Shown here one piece after another: positions 1 through 5,985 of a stretch of 8,045 nucleotides of DNA. The stretch is from positions 1-8,045 of the forward strand of contig ONWY01000046.1 of NCBI GenBank assembly GCA_900321665.1, in the 5' to 3' direction. The notes beneath the pieces are model-generated. The model had not been told where the DNA came from. It saw nothing but the letters and a program-made list of their open reading frames with translations, and searched no databases. The stretch comes from an uncultured Eubacteriales bacterium. GTDB lineage: Bacteria; Bacillota; Clostridia; Oscillospirales; Acutalibacteraceae. Position 1 is the first letter of the stretch. The number at the start of each line of letters is the position of its first letter. Position numbers and translations under genes: made by a program.

Positions 1-1066
1 CGCCGTTCAGAGTAATAAGCAGACGTCCTGTTGATTCTTCCCAGAATGCACCGTCAACGCATCCGTAAGCGAAACCCTGGTGTCCAAGAATGCGACTATT
101 GGAAACAGACGGATCCTTTACGATCAGCAGTCCAAGGCCATAGGAGAGCGTAGGGGACAGCTTTCCGTAAACAGCATGTTCTTTTTTCATTTCGGACAAT
201 ATATTACCGGACAGTAACCCGTTTTCGCCGGAGATCAGGACATGGAACATGGTCTGTAATGAAGCGATGTCAGTATACATACTGCCGGCGGTATGCCCGT
301 AATGACGCAGGGGATCTGCTTCCGTAAGCTGCTTTGAACCAAGCGGGGTGAGGATCATCTCATTCCTCTCGCGATATGGAAGAACGCGGACAACAGGAAC
401 TATTTTGTCCCTGGGAAGAATGCACCCTTCCAGGGTTGCGTTCATATGCAGAGGAGAGAAAAGAAAATCGTTGAAAATACCGCTTACCGGACGATCAAGC
501 AATGCTTCCAGGATGCAGCCGATCAGACCGTATCCCAGGTTGGAATAATGAAAGGAACTGCCTGCAGGAAACTGTCTTGAGTCATGAAGCAGATCAGTAA
601 AAGGGACGCCTTTTTCAAGGCTGGATTCAAGACCTGCAGGATCAACAAGCCCGGATGTGTGGGACAGAAGGTGCCTGATTGTAATGCCATCGAGACTGCT
701 GCCTGAATAAAAAGAACGCAGGTAATGGCTGACCGGAGCGTCAAGTGACAGAATATCACAATCAGCAAGGCGGAGTGTCAGCAGAGATGTGGCAGTTTTT
801 GTGATGGAAGCAACGCGGAAAAAGGAATCAGGCTGAGCAGTGTGAGGGGGACAGATGGATGAAGTACAGATAACAGAGGAAAGACTGCCGGTTTCAATCA
901 GTGTTGAAGAGCCAAGCACATGGTGCCTGCGGACCAGCCTGCGAAACACATCCGGATGTGTCAGACTGTGGCCGTATACATCGGATACAGGATTGGTTCC
1001 GCTGTCTGTTTGGCTGAAAGGAAGCACAAAACGATAAACAATATTTTTAAGCCTGGATGTCGGCAT
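1..1066 (-). CDS. Beta-lactamase-fold serine hydrolase (PF00144-type), C-terminus beyond the window
   Basis: The gene reads from ATG 1066 off the left edge; 355 codons are visible without a stop. It carries the hallmarks of the serine beta-lactamase / penicillin-binding-like hydrolase family: the nucleophile motif SITK at residues 87-90 (Ser87, Lys90), the conserved RHLLSHTSGL at 131-140, and YSN at 174-176 inside FHYSNLGYGLIG. HQG at 329-331 sits where the third motif (KTG, or HxG in many esterase-like members) is expected. GGAGG at 1077-1073 lies 6 nt before the ATG, and the start overlaps the end of lgt by 20 nt, which implies translational coupling. No hydrophobic signal peptide is visible at the N-terminus, so a cytoplasmic esterase or peptidase role is as plausible as a cell-wall or antibiotic-related one. 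The family is well supported; the substrate is unknown. The name beta-lactamase should not be read as evidence of resistance. Confidence 0.9.
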   Translation of the reverse strand, partial: MPTSRLKNIVYRFVLPFSQTDSGTNPVSDVYGHSLTHPDVFRRLVRRHHVLGSSTLIETGSLSSVICTSSICPPHTAQPDSFFRVASITKTATSLLTLRLADCDILSLDAPVSHYLRSFYSGSSLDGITIRHLLSHTSGLVDPAGLESSLEKGVPFTDLLHDSRQFPAGSSFHYSNLGYGLIGCILEALLDRPVSGIFNDFLFSPLHMNATLEGCILPRDKIVPVVRVLPYRERNEMILTPLGSKQLTEADPLRHYGHTAGSMYTDIASLQTMFHVLISGENGLLSGNILSEMKKEHAVYGKLSPTLSYGLGLLIVKDPSVSNSRILGHQGFAYGCVDGAFWEESTGRLLITLNG

Positions 1067-2060
1067 TCCGGACCTCCGAATGAGTCAGTCGATGATAAAC
1101 AGAAAACAGGCACAATGTCATATAAAGCGCATAGATCAGCAGGATGAGCAGAATGCGGGATATGGACAGGGTATAAAGGCAGTATCCCGTAATCATACAG
1201 AACAGCAGGAAGATTGAAAAAGCCAGCGCTGAAGGGAAAAGGATATACCGTACAGTAATGGAAAGGGAAGTCCGTCTGCGGGCTGAAATATAAAAGACAA
1301 TAAAAACAGATATACAAAGTAAAACACTCAGAAGCTGACTGATCCGTACAGACGAAGCATATAAGGAATCCAGGCGCATTTCTTCAATGATGAGACGCCC
1401 GGCAGCATAAAGGAAAAGGTAGAAAAAGAACAGATCTCCCTGTTTCCGGTTTGGCTTATGCCACAGAACGGTTAAAAACAGAAAAACAATGAAATCCCAT
1501 ACGGATTCATAGAAGAAGGTTGCCAAATGCCATGCATACTGATCCGCGGGGACCTGGACAGCTAGGGGGAAAAAACAAATGGCGGTTCCCGTGACGTTGA
1601 AACCGTAAGCCTCAATATTGAACCAGTTTCCCCAGCGGCCGATGCTCTGAGCCAGAGCCAGTCCGGGTACGATAATATCACACAGCAGTAACGCAGAGAG
1701 ATGCCGCCTGCGTGCAAAAAGAAATAGAACGATCAGGCCCGCAATCACACCGCCGTAGATCGCCAGGCCTCCTTCCCAGATACGAAAAACAGAAAGAAGA
1801 TCGCCTGAAAACTGATCCCAGGAAAAAATCACATAGTAGAGCCTTGCGCCGATAATGCCTGCCACCGTGCCCCAAATGGCAATATCGAGCATGTGGTCGA
1901 TACTCATGCGCCATTTATAGGCGCGCATACCGCCCATCACTACCGCTATGGCATAGCCGATTGCGATAATCAAGCCGTATTTTGCAACACTGCCGAAGGC
2001 GGTCGGCGAAACATGAAAGCTCAGCCCCAAGCCTTCAAAAATCACTTGAACCTTATCCAT
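1047..2060 (-). CDS. lgt: Prolipoprotein diacylglyceryl transferase Lgt, with extended C-terminus
   Basis: Lgt is the membrane enzyme that moves diacylglycerol from phosphatidylglycerol to the lipobox cysteine of preprolipoproteins, the first step of lipoprotein maturation. The 337-residue product shows the Lgt signature GRWGNWFNIEAYG at 141-153, with Arg142, Asn145, Glu150 and Gly153 matching the known GRxGNFxNxExxG residues. It also has GARLYYVIF at 71-79, WEGGLAIYGG at 95-104, FFYES at 182-186 and GRLIIEEMRLDSL at 221-233 (Arg222 and Glu226 in the usual positions). The catalytic-region His of E. coli Lgt is a Tyr here (residue 102). The protein is long: E. coli Lgt is about 290 residues, and here two further hydrophobic stretches follow the normal last helix (about 270-293 and 302-320). 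The ATG lies 3 nt after the ymfH stop, with AGGAAGGG inside the end of ymfH as ribosome site. Codon style changes partway along the gene, near 1800-1830. Confidence 0.93.
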   Translation of the reverse strand: MDKVQVIFEGLGLSFHVSPTAFGSVAKYGLIIAIGYAIAVVMGGMRAYKWRMSIDHMLDIAIWGTVAGIIGARLYYVIFSWDQFSGDLLSVFRIWEGGLAIYGGVIAGLIVLFLFARRRHLSALLLCDIIVPGLALAQSIGRWGNWFNIEAYGFNVTGTAICFFPLAVQVPADQYAWHLATFFYESVWDFIVFLFLTVLWHKPNRKQGDLFFFYLFLYAAGRLIIEEMRLDSLYASSVRISQLLSVLLCISVFIVFYISARRRTSLSITVRYILFPSALAFSIFLLFCMITGYCLYTLSISRILLILLIYALYMTLCLFSVYHRLTHSEVRNADIQA

Positions 2061-2063
2061 TTT

Positions 2064-3344
2064 TTACCCTTCCTGCTGCGCTGCAAGCGGCAACACAAGC
2101 GAGATTGCCGAGCGCGCAACATCATATTTATCTTTTAATCTGTTTTCAATATCCTCTACTTTCAAGCTTTGGTACAGCTCCAATTCCTCAAAAAAGCCGT
2201 ATGCTCCCATAAAGCTTTCCACAAGCTCCGAGGCAATATCCTCTACCGAATTAAAGCTTTTGATTATTGTACCATACATATCCTTAATAACGCAATCAAA
2301 TAATTGCGGGTCTACCCCTTCGCGGCGCACGCGCTCCACCTCCGCTTCAAAGCGGCGCTTGATTTGCTCGCCGTGGGCGCCGACACCGGTAAAAAGCACG
2401 GCGGCATACTGCCTGCCGAAAAAGTACTCGCTGCTGAAATCTTCTCCAATCAAGCCCTCCTCGAGCAGTTGCTCGTAAAGCGGCGACATGGTGCCGATGA
2501 TGATTTGATTGAGAATGACAGTTTCAATATTCTCGCGCAGGCTCTTAAGCCCCGTGCACGTTTCCTTGTAGCCGAAGGCAAACACCGGCACCTCCACCGG
2601 CATTCTCTTTTCTACCCTTGTGCTCACCACCGATTCCGGCTCTGCGGGCGCGCACACCTGCGCTACCGCTTTCTTTTCGCCGGCAATGTGCGCATCGCAG
2701 ATGCTTTCTATTTTTGCCGCATCCACATTCCCGCAAACACTCAACACCATATTGGATGGCACATAAAAACCTTCATATGCCTTGTAGAGCATCTCGGGTG
2801 TGATTTGTGCGATAGATTCCACACTGCCCGCAATATCCTCATTCACCGCGCACGCGTGGTAAAGCGCACCAAACAAGCCCATCATCGCCTGCCAAGCGGG
2901 ATTGTCGCGGTACATCTTAATCTCCTGCCCGATAATGCCCTGCTCTTTAGCAACGGTCTGCTCCGTGAAATACGGCTCCGAAACAAAATCGAGAAGCGAT
3001 TCAAGGTTTGTGTAGAAATTTTCCGAGCACGAAAACAGGTAGCAGGTGCGGTCAAACGAGGTGTAGGCATTCGCCCGCGCGCCGGTCAGCGCAAATTTTT
3101 CAAAGGCATCCTTTTCCTCGCTCTCAAAGAGCTTGTGCTCCAAAAAGTGGGCAGTGCCCGCAGGCAGGCGCACCGTTTCCCCGCCGGGCAAGGTAAAGCA
3201 GCTGTCTGCCGAACCGAACCTGGTGCCGAAAAGCGCATAGCTCGTCTTATAATCCGGCTTAGGCAGGACAAGGATTTTTAACCCCGAGCGATGCTCTATT
3301 TCGTAATATTTTTCGCCGAGAAAGGCATTTTCGATTTCTTTCAT
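2064..3344 (-). CDS. ymfH: M16-family zinc metallopeptidase, YmfH-like (active subunit)
   Basis: This 426-residue protein belongs to the pitrilysin-type M16 family. It has the inverted zinc motif HFLEH at residues 66-70 (His66, Glu69, His70). A downstream acidic ligand is likely Glu141 in IIGQEIKMYRDNP, about 71 residues after the second His, close to the usual spacing. By contrast the C-terminal domain (around 283-298, GTMSPLYEQLLEEGL) lacks the Arg-Tyr pair of a self-sufficient M16 enzyme, as expected if the partner YmfF supplies it. NCBI-style names link YmfF/YmfH to 5-aminopentanol modification of EF-P, from work in Bacillus subtilis; the ymfI reductase gene is not in this window. The start chosen is ATG 3344, because GGAG at 3354-3351 lies 6 nt upstream; an in-frame ATG at 3356 overlaps that site and has no ribosome site of its own. 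The gene is 3 nt from lgt. Confidence 0.9.
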   Translation of the reverse strand: MKEIENAFLGEKYYEIEHRSGLKILVLPKPDYKTSYALFGTRFGSADSCFTLPGGETVRLPAGTAHFLEHKLFESEEKDAFEKFALTGARANAYTSFDRTCYLFSCSENFYTNLESLLDFVSEPYFTEQTVAKEQGIIGQEIKMYRDNPAWQAMMGLFGALYHACAVNEDIAGSVESIAQITPEMLYKAYEGFYVPSNMVLSVCGNVDAAKIESICDAHIAGEKKAVAQVCAPAEPESVVSTRVEKRMPVEVPVFAFGYKETCTGLKSLRENIETVILNQIIIGTMSPLYEQLLEEGLIGEDFSSEYFFGRQYAAVLFTGVGAHGEQIKRRFEAEVERVRREGVDPQLFDCVIKDMYGTIIKSFNSVEDIASELVESFMGAYGFFEELELYQSLKVEDIENRLKDKYDVARSAISLVLPLAAQQEG

Positions 3345-3350
3345 ATTTAT

Positions 3351-3354
3351 CTCC
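3351..3354 (-). promoter_or_regulatory. Ribosome binding site deciding the ymfH start
   Basis: GGAG on the minus strand, 6 nt before ATG 3344. It lies within and just after the alternative upstream ATG at 3356, so it favours the shorter product. A 5-bp stem, CTGCC (3358-3362) with GGCAG (3373-3377), ends only 3 nt upstream of the site and could affect access to it. Confidence 0.6.
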
Positions 3355-3357
3355 ATT

Positions 3358-3507
3358 CTGCCGCAAGCGCCAGGCAGTGCCGAAGCAGCGGCACTGTATG
3401 CCGAACAATGTTGCCTGCGGCAAACGATATTGCGCTATGGCGCAAATGATGTTGCACGGTGTGCAAACGATGTTTTGCTTTGCAAAAATTGCGGGCGGGA
3501 CACCCGC
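3358..3507. repeat. Hairpin array, block A: serial small stem-loops with AYGATR-type linkers
   Basis: Consecutive short perfect stem-loops of differing sequence. 3375-3396 is CAGTGCC/GGCACTG with an 8-nt loop. 3411-3423 is TTGCC/GGCAA. 3430-3445 is TTGCGC/GCGCAA. 3452-3466 is TTGCAC/GTGCAA. 3473-3487 is TTTTGC/GCAAAA. 3491-3507 is GCGGG/CCCGC with a 7-nt loop. The four middle hairpins are preceded by 6-nt linkers that hardly vary: ACAATG (3405-3410), ACGATA (3424-3429), ATGATG (3446-3451) and ACGATG (3467-3472). A further possible stem pairs 3358-3362 with 3373-3377. The stem sequences differ from one another while linkers and stem ends (TT...AA) are kept, so the shape rather than the sequence is repeated. 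It lies between ymfF and ymfH and would be transcribed with them. Confidence 0.85.
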
Positions 3508-3511
3508 GCCC

Positions 3512-3620
3512 GATTTTAAAGATTTCTCGAAGCCAATAAAACCAACAGGCTTTTGATTCATCCCAAGTCGTTCTGAGTGAAACGAAGATTCTTTGCAATC
3601 AAGTGCGAATATGTCGCCCA
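3512..3620. other. Unpaired core between the two hairpin blocks, with a TTCTGAG...CGAAG repeat-like segment
   Basis: About 110 nt that separates the two hairpin blocks and is not itself hairpin-rich. It holds TCGTTCTGAGTGAAACGAAG at 3568-3587, which contains a 5-bp inverted repeat (TCGTT/AACGA). It resembles the short dispersed intergenic repeat of the form TTCTGAGCGAAGCGAAGAATC that I recall from many bacterial genomes, an association from memory. A minus-strand open frame crosses the core but is probably an accident of the repeat: it has no recognisable domain and its frame runs into ymfH sequence. Confidence 0.5.
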
Positions 3621-3624
3621 CAAC

Positions 3625-3725
3625 ATTGGCATAGCCAATATTTCATATGCTGCAGGCATATTTCATCGCGTAGCGATTTCATCTGCGCAAGCAGATTTCA
3701 TTGTGTGAAAACAGCGTTTTCACAC
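3625..3725. repeat. Hairpin array, block B: five stem-loops joined by an invariant ATTTCAT linker
   Basis: Five stem-loops in a row, each separated by exactly the same 7 nt, ATTTCAT (ATGAAAT on the transcribed minus strand), at 3640-3646, 3660-3666, 3676-3682 and 3695-3701. The stems are ATTGGC/GCCAAT (3625-3639), ATGC/GCAT (3647-3659), CGC/GCG (3667-3675), CTGC/GCAG (3683-3694) and GTGTGAAAA/TTTTCACAC (3703-3725). Several stems extend by one or two pairs into the linkers. The last and strongest one starts on the final base of the ymfF stop codon (3727-3725). It has no following T-run, so it is not a standard terminator, though it could slow exonucleases or polarise expression between ymfF and ymfH. 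Confidence 0.88.
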
Positions 3726-4981
3726 TACGCTTCTCCCAATGAATAAATCGCATCCGCTTGCACACTTTGGGCGCAGGCAATAATGCGCTCCTTTGTAACC
3801 TCTTGCGTGCGCTCAATGCACTCTGCGGCGGTTTTAAAGGATTTATCCAACATCTGCGGCAAGTACCACTGCGCAATCTCAAGCGGCGAATCGCCTGCGG
3901 AAAGGTACGCATCCTTGAGTTTTCTTTTGGCAATATCGATTTCGTCTTGCGATATCTCGCCTCTTTGCATGGCGCGCAGTTGCTCCATAATCGCTTCCGT
4001 CGCCCTGCCGCGATTGGCTACTTCCACTCCGCTAAAGACAAGCATGGTTTTCTTGTGCGGCATATAAGCGCTCGAGCAGTAGTAGCACAGGCTCATTTTT
4101 TCCCGCACCACCTTTGAGAGCTTCGACATTTCGCTTCTGCCGAAAATCATATTCATCACCTTCAGCGCATCCTCATCCTCGCTGCCGACCGAAAAGCCGA
4201 TATTGAGCTTGCACTGCTCGAGCGGCTCGGTTTCGTGGTGCTGCTTAAGCTGCGCTGCCTTCGGGTGCGGTAAAACAGAAGGGCTTTCATAGCTTCTGTT
4301 TACCCGGCTGAAGGCTTGCTTCACTGTCTGCTCAAGCTCCTCCACAGAGGTATCGCCGACAGCAAACACCAAAATTTTCGCTTTTTCGAGCATGGTTTTC
4401 CACGCTTTAGTCACCGCCTCGGTGCTCAGCGCTTCCACCTGCTCCGGAGTGCCGCTTTGCGGAATAGCTGCCCCCTCGCCTGCATATAGCAGCGCATAAA
4501 GCTGCTGCATTGCATAAATCATTTTATCGCTGCGCGCGGATTGAATATCCTCTATCATCAAGCGCTTTTCGCGCGCTAAGTTTTCTGCTTTAAAACAGCC
4601 GTTTTCATCCAAATCCGGCTCAAAAATGCACGCAAGCAGGAACCGCAGGCACTCTTCGCTGATACGCTCTCCGCCCAGGGCGAAGCGGTCTGCCACGGTG
4701 CTGATGGTAAAAGAAAGAATTTGCGCATCCCCTATCTTGGAAGCTACGCCCGAAAAGCCCGCGCCGTAAAGCGAAGCGAGCTTGCGCTCCATCGCCATCG
4801 TGGTCGGGTAGCGCCGTGCCGTGTAGCGAAGCAAGCCGGGTAAGGCAGCAAAGGCGCTGACCGACTCTTTTCTGAGCGGCAGCGCAAAGCGAACGGTGAT
4901 ACGCGTGCTCTTAAAGCGCGTGGTTTTACAGTGCAGCAATTGCGCACCCTCAAATAATTCTTTTTGTGTTAACTGTTCCAA
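3725..4981 (-). CDS. ymfF: M16-family peptidase homologue, YmfF-like (non-catalytic partner)
   Basis: The 418-residue product aligns by layout with M16 peptidases but has no HxxEH: the helix where it belongs reads LPGLLRYTARRYP (about 47-59). It does keep the C-terminal domain signature VREKMSLCYY at 292-301, so Arg293 and Tyr300/301 may complete the active site of YmfH, as in two-chain M16B enzymes and the AlbE/AlbF pair. Role: probably one half of a heterodimeric protease; its substrate is unknown, with a reported genetic link in Bacillus to EF-P modification. The start is TTG at 4981, supported by AAGGAG ending 6 nt upstream (to 4988). The next in-frame ATG is about 60 codons in, which would remove a conserved part. 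It is the first gene of the minus-strand train, with a good promoter about 50-70 nt upstream. A 380-nt hairpin array separates it from ymfH. Confidence 0.88.
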   Translation of the reverse strand: MEQLTQKELFEGAQLLHCKTTRFKSTRITVRFALPLRKESVSAFAALPGLLRYTARRYPTTMAMERKLASLYGAGFSGVASKIGDAQILSFTISTVADRFALGGERISEECLRFLLACIFEPDLDENGCFKAENLAREKRLMIEDIQSARSDKMIYAMQQLYALLYAGEGAAIPQSGTPEQVEALSTEAVTKAWKTMLEKAKILVFAVGDTSVEELEQTVKQAFSRVNRSYESPSVLPHPKAAQLKQHHETEPLEQCKLNIGFSVGSEDEDALKVMNMIFGRSEMSKLSKVVREKMSLCYYCSSAYMPHKKTMLVFSGVEVANRGRATEAIMEQLRAMQRGEISQDEIDIAKRKLKDAYLSAGDSPLEIAQWYLPQMLDKSFKTAAECIERTQEVTKERIIACAQSVQADAIYSLGEA

Positions 4982-4987
4982 AGCAGA

Positions 4988-4993
4988 CTCCTT
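4988..4993 (-). promoter_or_regulatory. Ribosome binding site supporting a TTG start for ymfF
   Basis: AAGGAG on the minus strand, 6 nt before TTG 4981. The strong site with ideal spacing is the main argument that the gene really starts at TTG. Confidence 0.65.
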
Positions 4994-5027
4994 TTATTCC
5001 ATTTTTACAGCTAAAAAATTCCATTTA

Positions 5028-5056
5028 ATACTAACATAAACCGATTTTGATTGCAA
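5028..5056 (-). promoter_or_regulatory. Sigma-A-type promoter for ymfF-ymfH-lgt
   Basis: On the minus strand, TTGCAA (5056-5051) is followed after 17 nt by TAGTAT (5033-5028), with an extended -10 TG one base upstream. The expected start is near 5021, giving a leader of about 40 nt to the ymfF TTG. Consensus fit and position are both good; no transcript data support it. Confidence 0.65.
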
Positions 5057-5065
5057 CTTTTGTTT

Positions 5066-5093
5066 TTGACAAAATACCCAATGACAGTTAAAT
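5066..5093 (+). promoter_or_regulatory. Weaker candidate upstream plus-strand promoter
   Basis: A perfect TTGACA (5066-5071) is followed after 16 nt by TTAAAT (5088-5093), a 4/6 match to the -10 consensus. It would give a leader of about 100 nt before the DUF5058-like gene. It is less convincing than the promoter at 5140-5168; the two could act in tandem. Its -10 region overlaps the first of two ACAGTTAA copies (5084-5091 and 5119-5126). Confidence 0.3.
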
Positions 5094-5139
5094 AAAGTTG
5101 TTAAAAATTAATAAAATAACAGTTAATATGAGAATAATG

Positions 5140-5168
5140 TTGATTTTTAGTGATATATAATATATAAT
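5140..5168 (+). promoter_or_regulatory. Sigma-A-type promoter for the right-hand membrane operon
   Basis: TTGATT (5140-5145), a 17-nt spacer and a perfect TATAAT (5163-5168). Transcription would start near 5175, about 32 nt before ATG 5207. The -10 element lies within the left half of a 22-bp palindrome. The surrounding sequence is so AT-rich that chance TATAAT matches are likely (another lies at 5156-5161 with poor spacing), which lowers confidence. Confidence 0.55.
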
Positions 5169-5181
5169 AATTATTATATAT
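5160..5181. repeat. 22-bp perfect AT-only palindrome over the plus-strand -10/start region
   Basis: TATATAATAA at 5161-5170 is followed directly by its reverse complement TTATTATATA at 5171-5180, with one more pair on either side. It may be an operator for a dimeric regulator or an easily melted start region. Low sequence complexity means a chance origin cannot be excluded. Confidence 0.6.
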
Positions 5182-5194
5182 AATGGGTTATTAT

Positions 5195-5200
5195 GGGGGA
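5195..5200 (+). promoter_or_regulatory. Ribosome binding site deciding the DUF5058-like start
   Basis: GGGGGA, 6 nt before ATG 5207. The upstream in-frame ATG at 5183 has only A/T before it and sits next to the palindrome and the predicted transcription start, so the downstream start is preferred. Confidence 0.6.
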
Positions 5201-5206
5201 TTGGCG

Positions 5207-5983
5207 ATGGACTTTAAATCATCACCGTTTATGTATGCGGTGGGCGGTGCTATTGTGCTGTTTGTTTTGGCGCAATCCGTTTTTTTCCTTGTCAGAGCCG
5301 TTAAGCGAGGAAAAGAGCTTGGTATCAGCAGCGAGAAGATAAAAAACACCGCTGTGCAATCAGCGCTGTTTTCCATTGCCCCTGCACTCTCTATCGTGGC
5401 AACCGTGATTGTGCTCTCGGGCGCGCTCGGTGTGGTTCTGCCCTGGATTCGCCTGACCGTTATCGGTGCGATTCAGTACGAAACCTCCTCCGCGCAATCG
5501 GCGCTAAACGCAATGGGCAATGCAGCAGGCATTGCAAGCGCGATTACCGACCCCGAGCAGTTCACCACCGTTGCTTGGGTGATGACAGTCGGCTCCATTA
5601 TGCCGCTGGTCATTCTCCCCTTTATCTTGAAGAAGCTGCAAAAAGGCATCGGCAAAGCGATGGGCAAAAAAAAGCTTTGGTCAGATGTGATGAGCGCTGC
5701 CGCTTTTATCGGTATTATTATTGCCTTTATCGGCAGAGCTATTCTCGGCACCGGCGACAAGGCAGCCAATGTTTTGGGTGACGGCGCAGGTGTGCTCTCC
5801 ATCACAGGGCTCCTCGGCTCTGTCGCCTTTATGCTCTTGTTCTCTTTTTTGGTAAAGAAGTTCCCGAAGCTGCAAAAGCTGGAAAGCTTTGCAATGCCGC
5901 TGAGTATGTTCTTGGGAATGGGGATGGTGCTTTTGGTCAACCATTTCCTGCCTTCACAATACTTGATTGAATGGAGGTACTGA
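5207..5983 (+). CDS. DUF5058-like multi-pass membrane protein
   Basis: The 258-residue product is strongly hydrophobic, with about six membrane segments (roughly 8-30, 53-80, 121-141, 161-180, 196-216 and 228-247). Basic connectors (KKLQKGIGKAMGKKK at 142-156 and KKFPKLQK at 217-224) suggest cytoplasmic loops. The N-terminal part, with SPFMYAVGG, a VKRGKELGI loop and FSIAPALSIV followed by LPWIRLTVIGAIQYE, matches what I remember of the DUF5058 family of Clostridia. No enzyme or known transporter motif is visible, so the function is unknown. It is the first gene of the plus-strand operon and ends 2 nt before the next membrane protein, whose ribosome site lies inside its final codons. A transporter subunit paired with that neighbour is a reasonable inference. 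The family call is from memory and moderately sure; the coding call is firm. Confidence 0.85.
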   Translation: MDFKSSPFMYAVGGAIVLFVLAQSVFFLVRAVKRGKELGISSEKIKNTAVQSALFSIAPALSIVATVIVLSGALGVVLPWIRLTVIGAIQYETSSAQSALNAMGNAAGIASAITDPEQFTTVAWVMTVGSIMPLVILPFILKKLQKGIGKAMGKKKLWSDVMSAAAFIGIIIAFIGRAILGTGDKAANVLGDGAGVLSITGLLGSVAFMLLFSFLVKKFPKLQKLESFAMPLSMFLGMGMVLLVNHFLPSQYLIEWRY

Positions 5984-5985
5984 GA

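Noticed and set aside
2304..3281. Long plus-strand open frame of 325 codons opposite ymfH
   Set aside because: It is antisense to a clear M16 peptidase gene, rich in His, Arg and Cys in a pattern typical of a shadow frame, and has no convincing family motif.
3259..3621. Minus-strand open frames of 120 and 83 codons across the ymfF-ymfH gap
   Set aside because: They run through the hairpin array and repeat core and into ymfH in another frame, show no domain, and have repeat-derived composition. They are more likely accidental.
3625..3725. CRISPR array
   Set aside because: The constant unit is only 7 nt and the variable parts are self-complementary 9-23 nt hairpins, unlike 23-47 nt repeats with unrelated spacers. 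No cas genes are present.
3703..3725. Rho-independent terminator after ymfF
   Set aside because: The 9-bp stem is good, but on the transcribed strand it is followed by AATGAAATC rather than a U-run, and the operon continues into ymfH.
4982..5206. Fluoride riboswitch or other riboswitch upstream of the CLC-containing operon
   Set aside because: The predicted leader is only about 32 nt from the main promoter, and the region is AT-rich without the GC-paired stems expected of such an aptamer.
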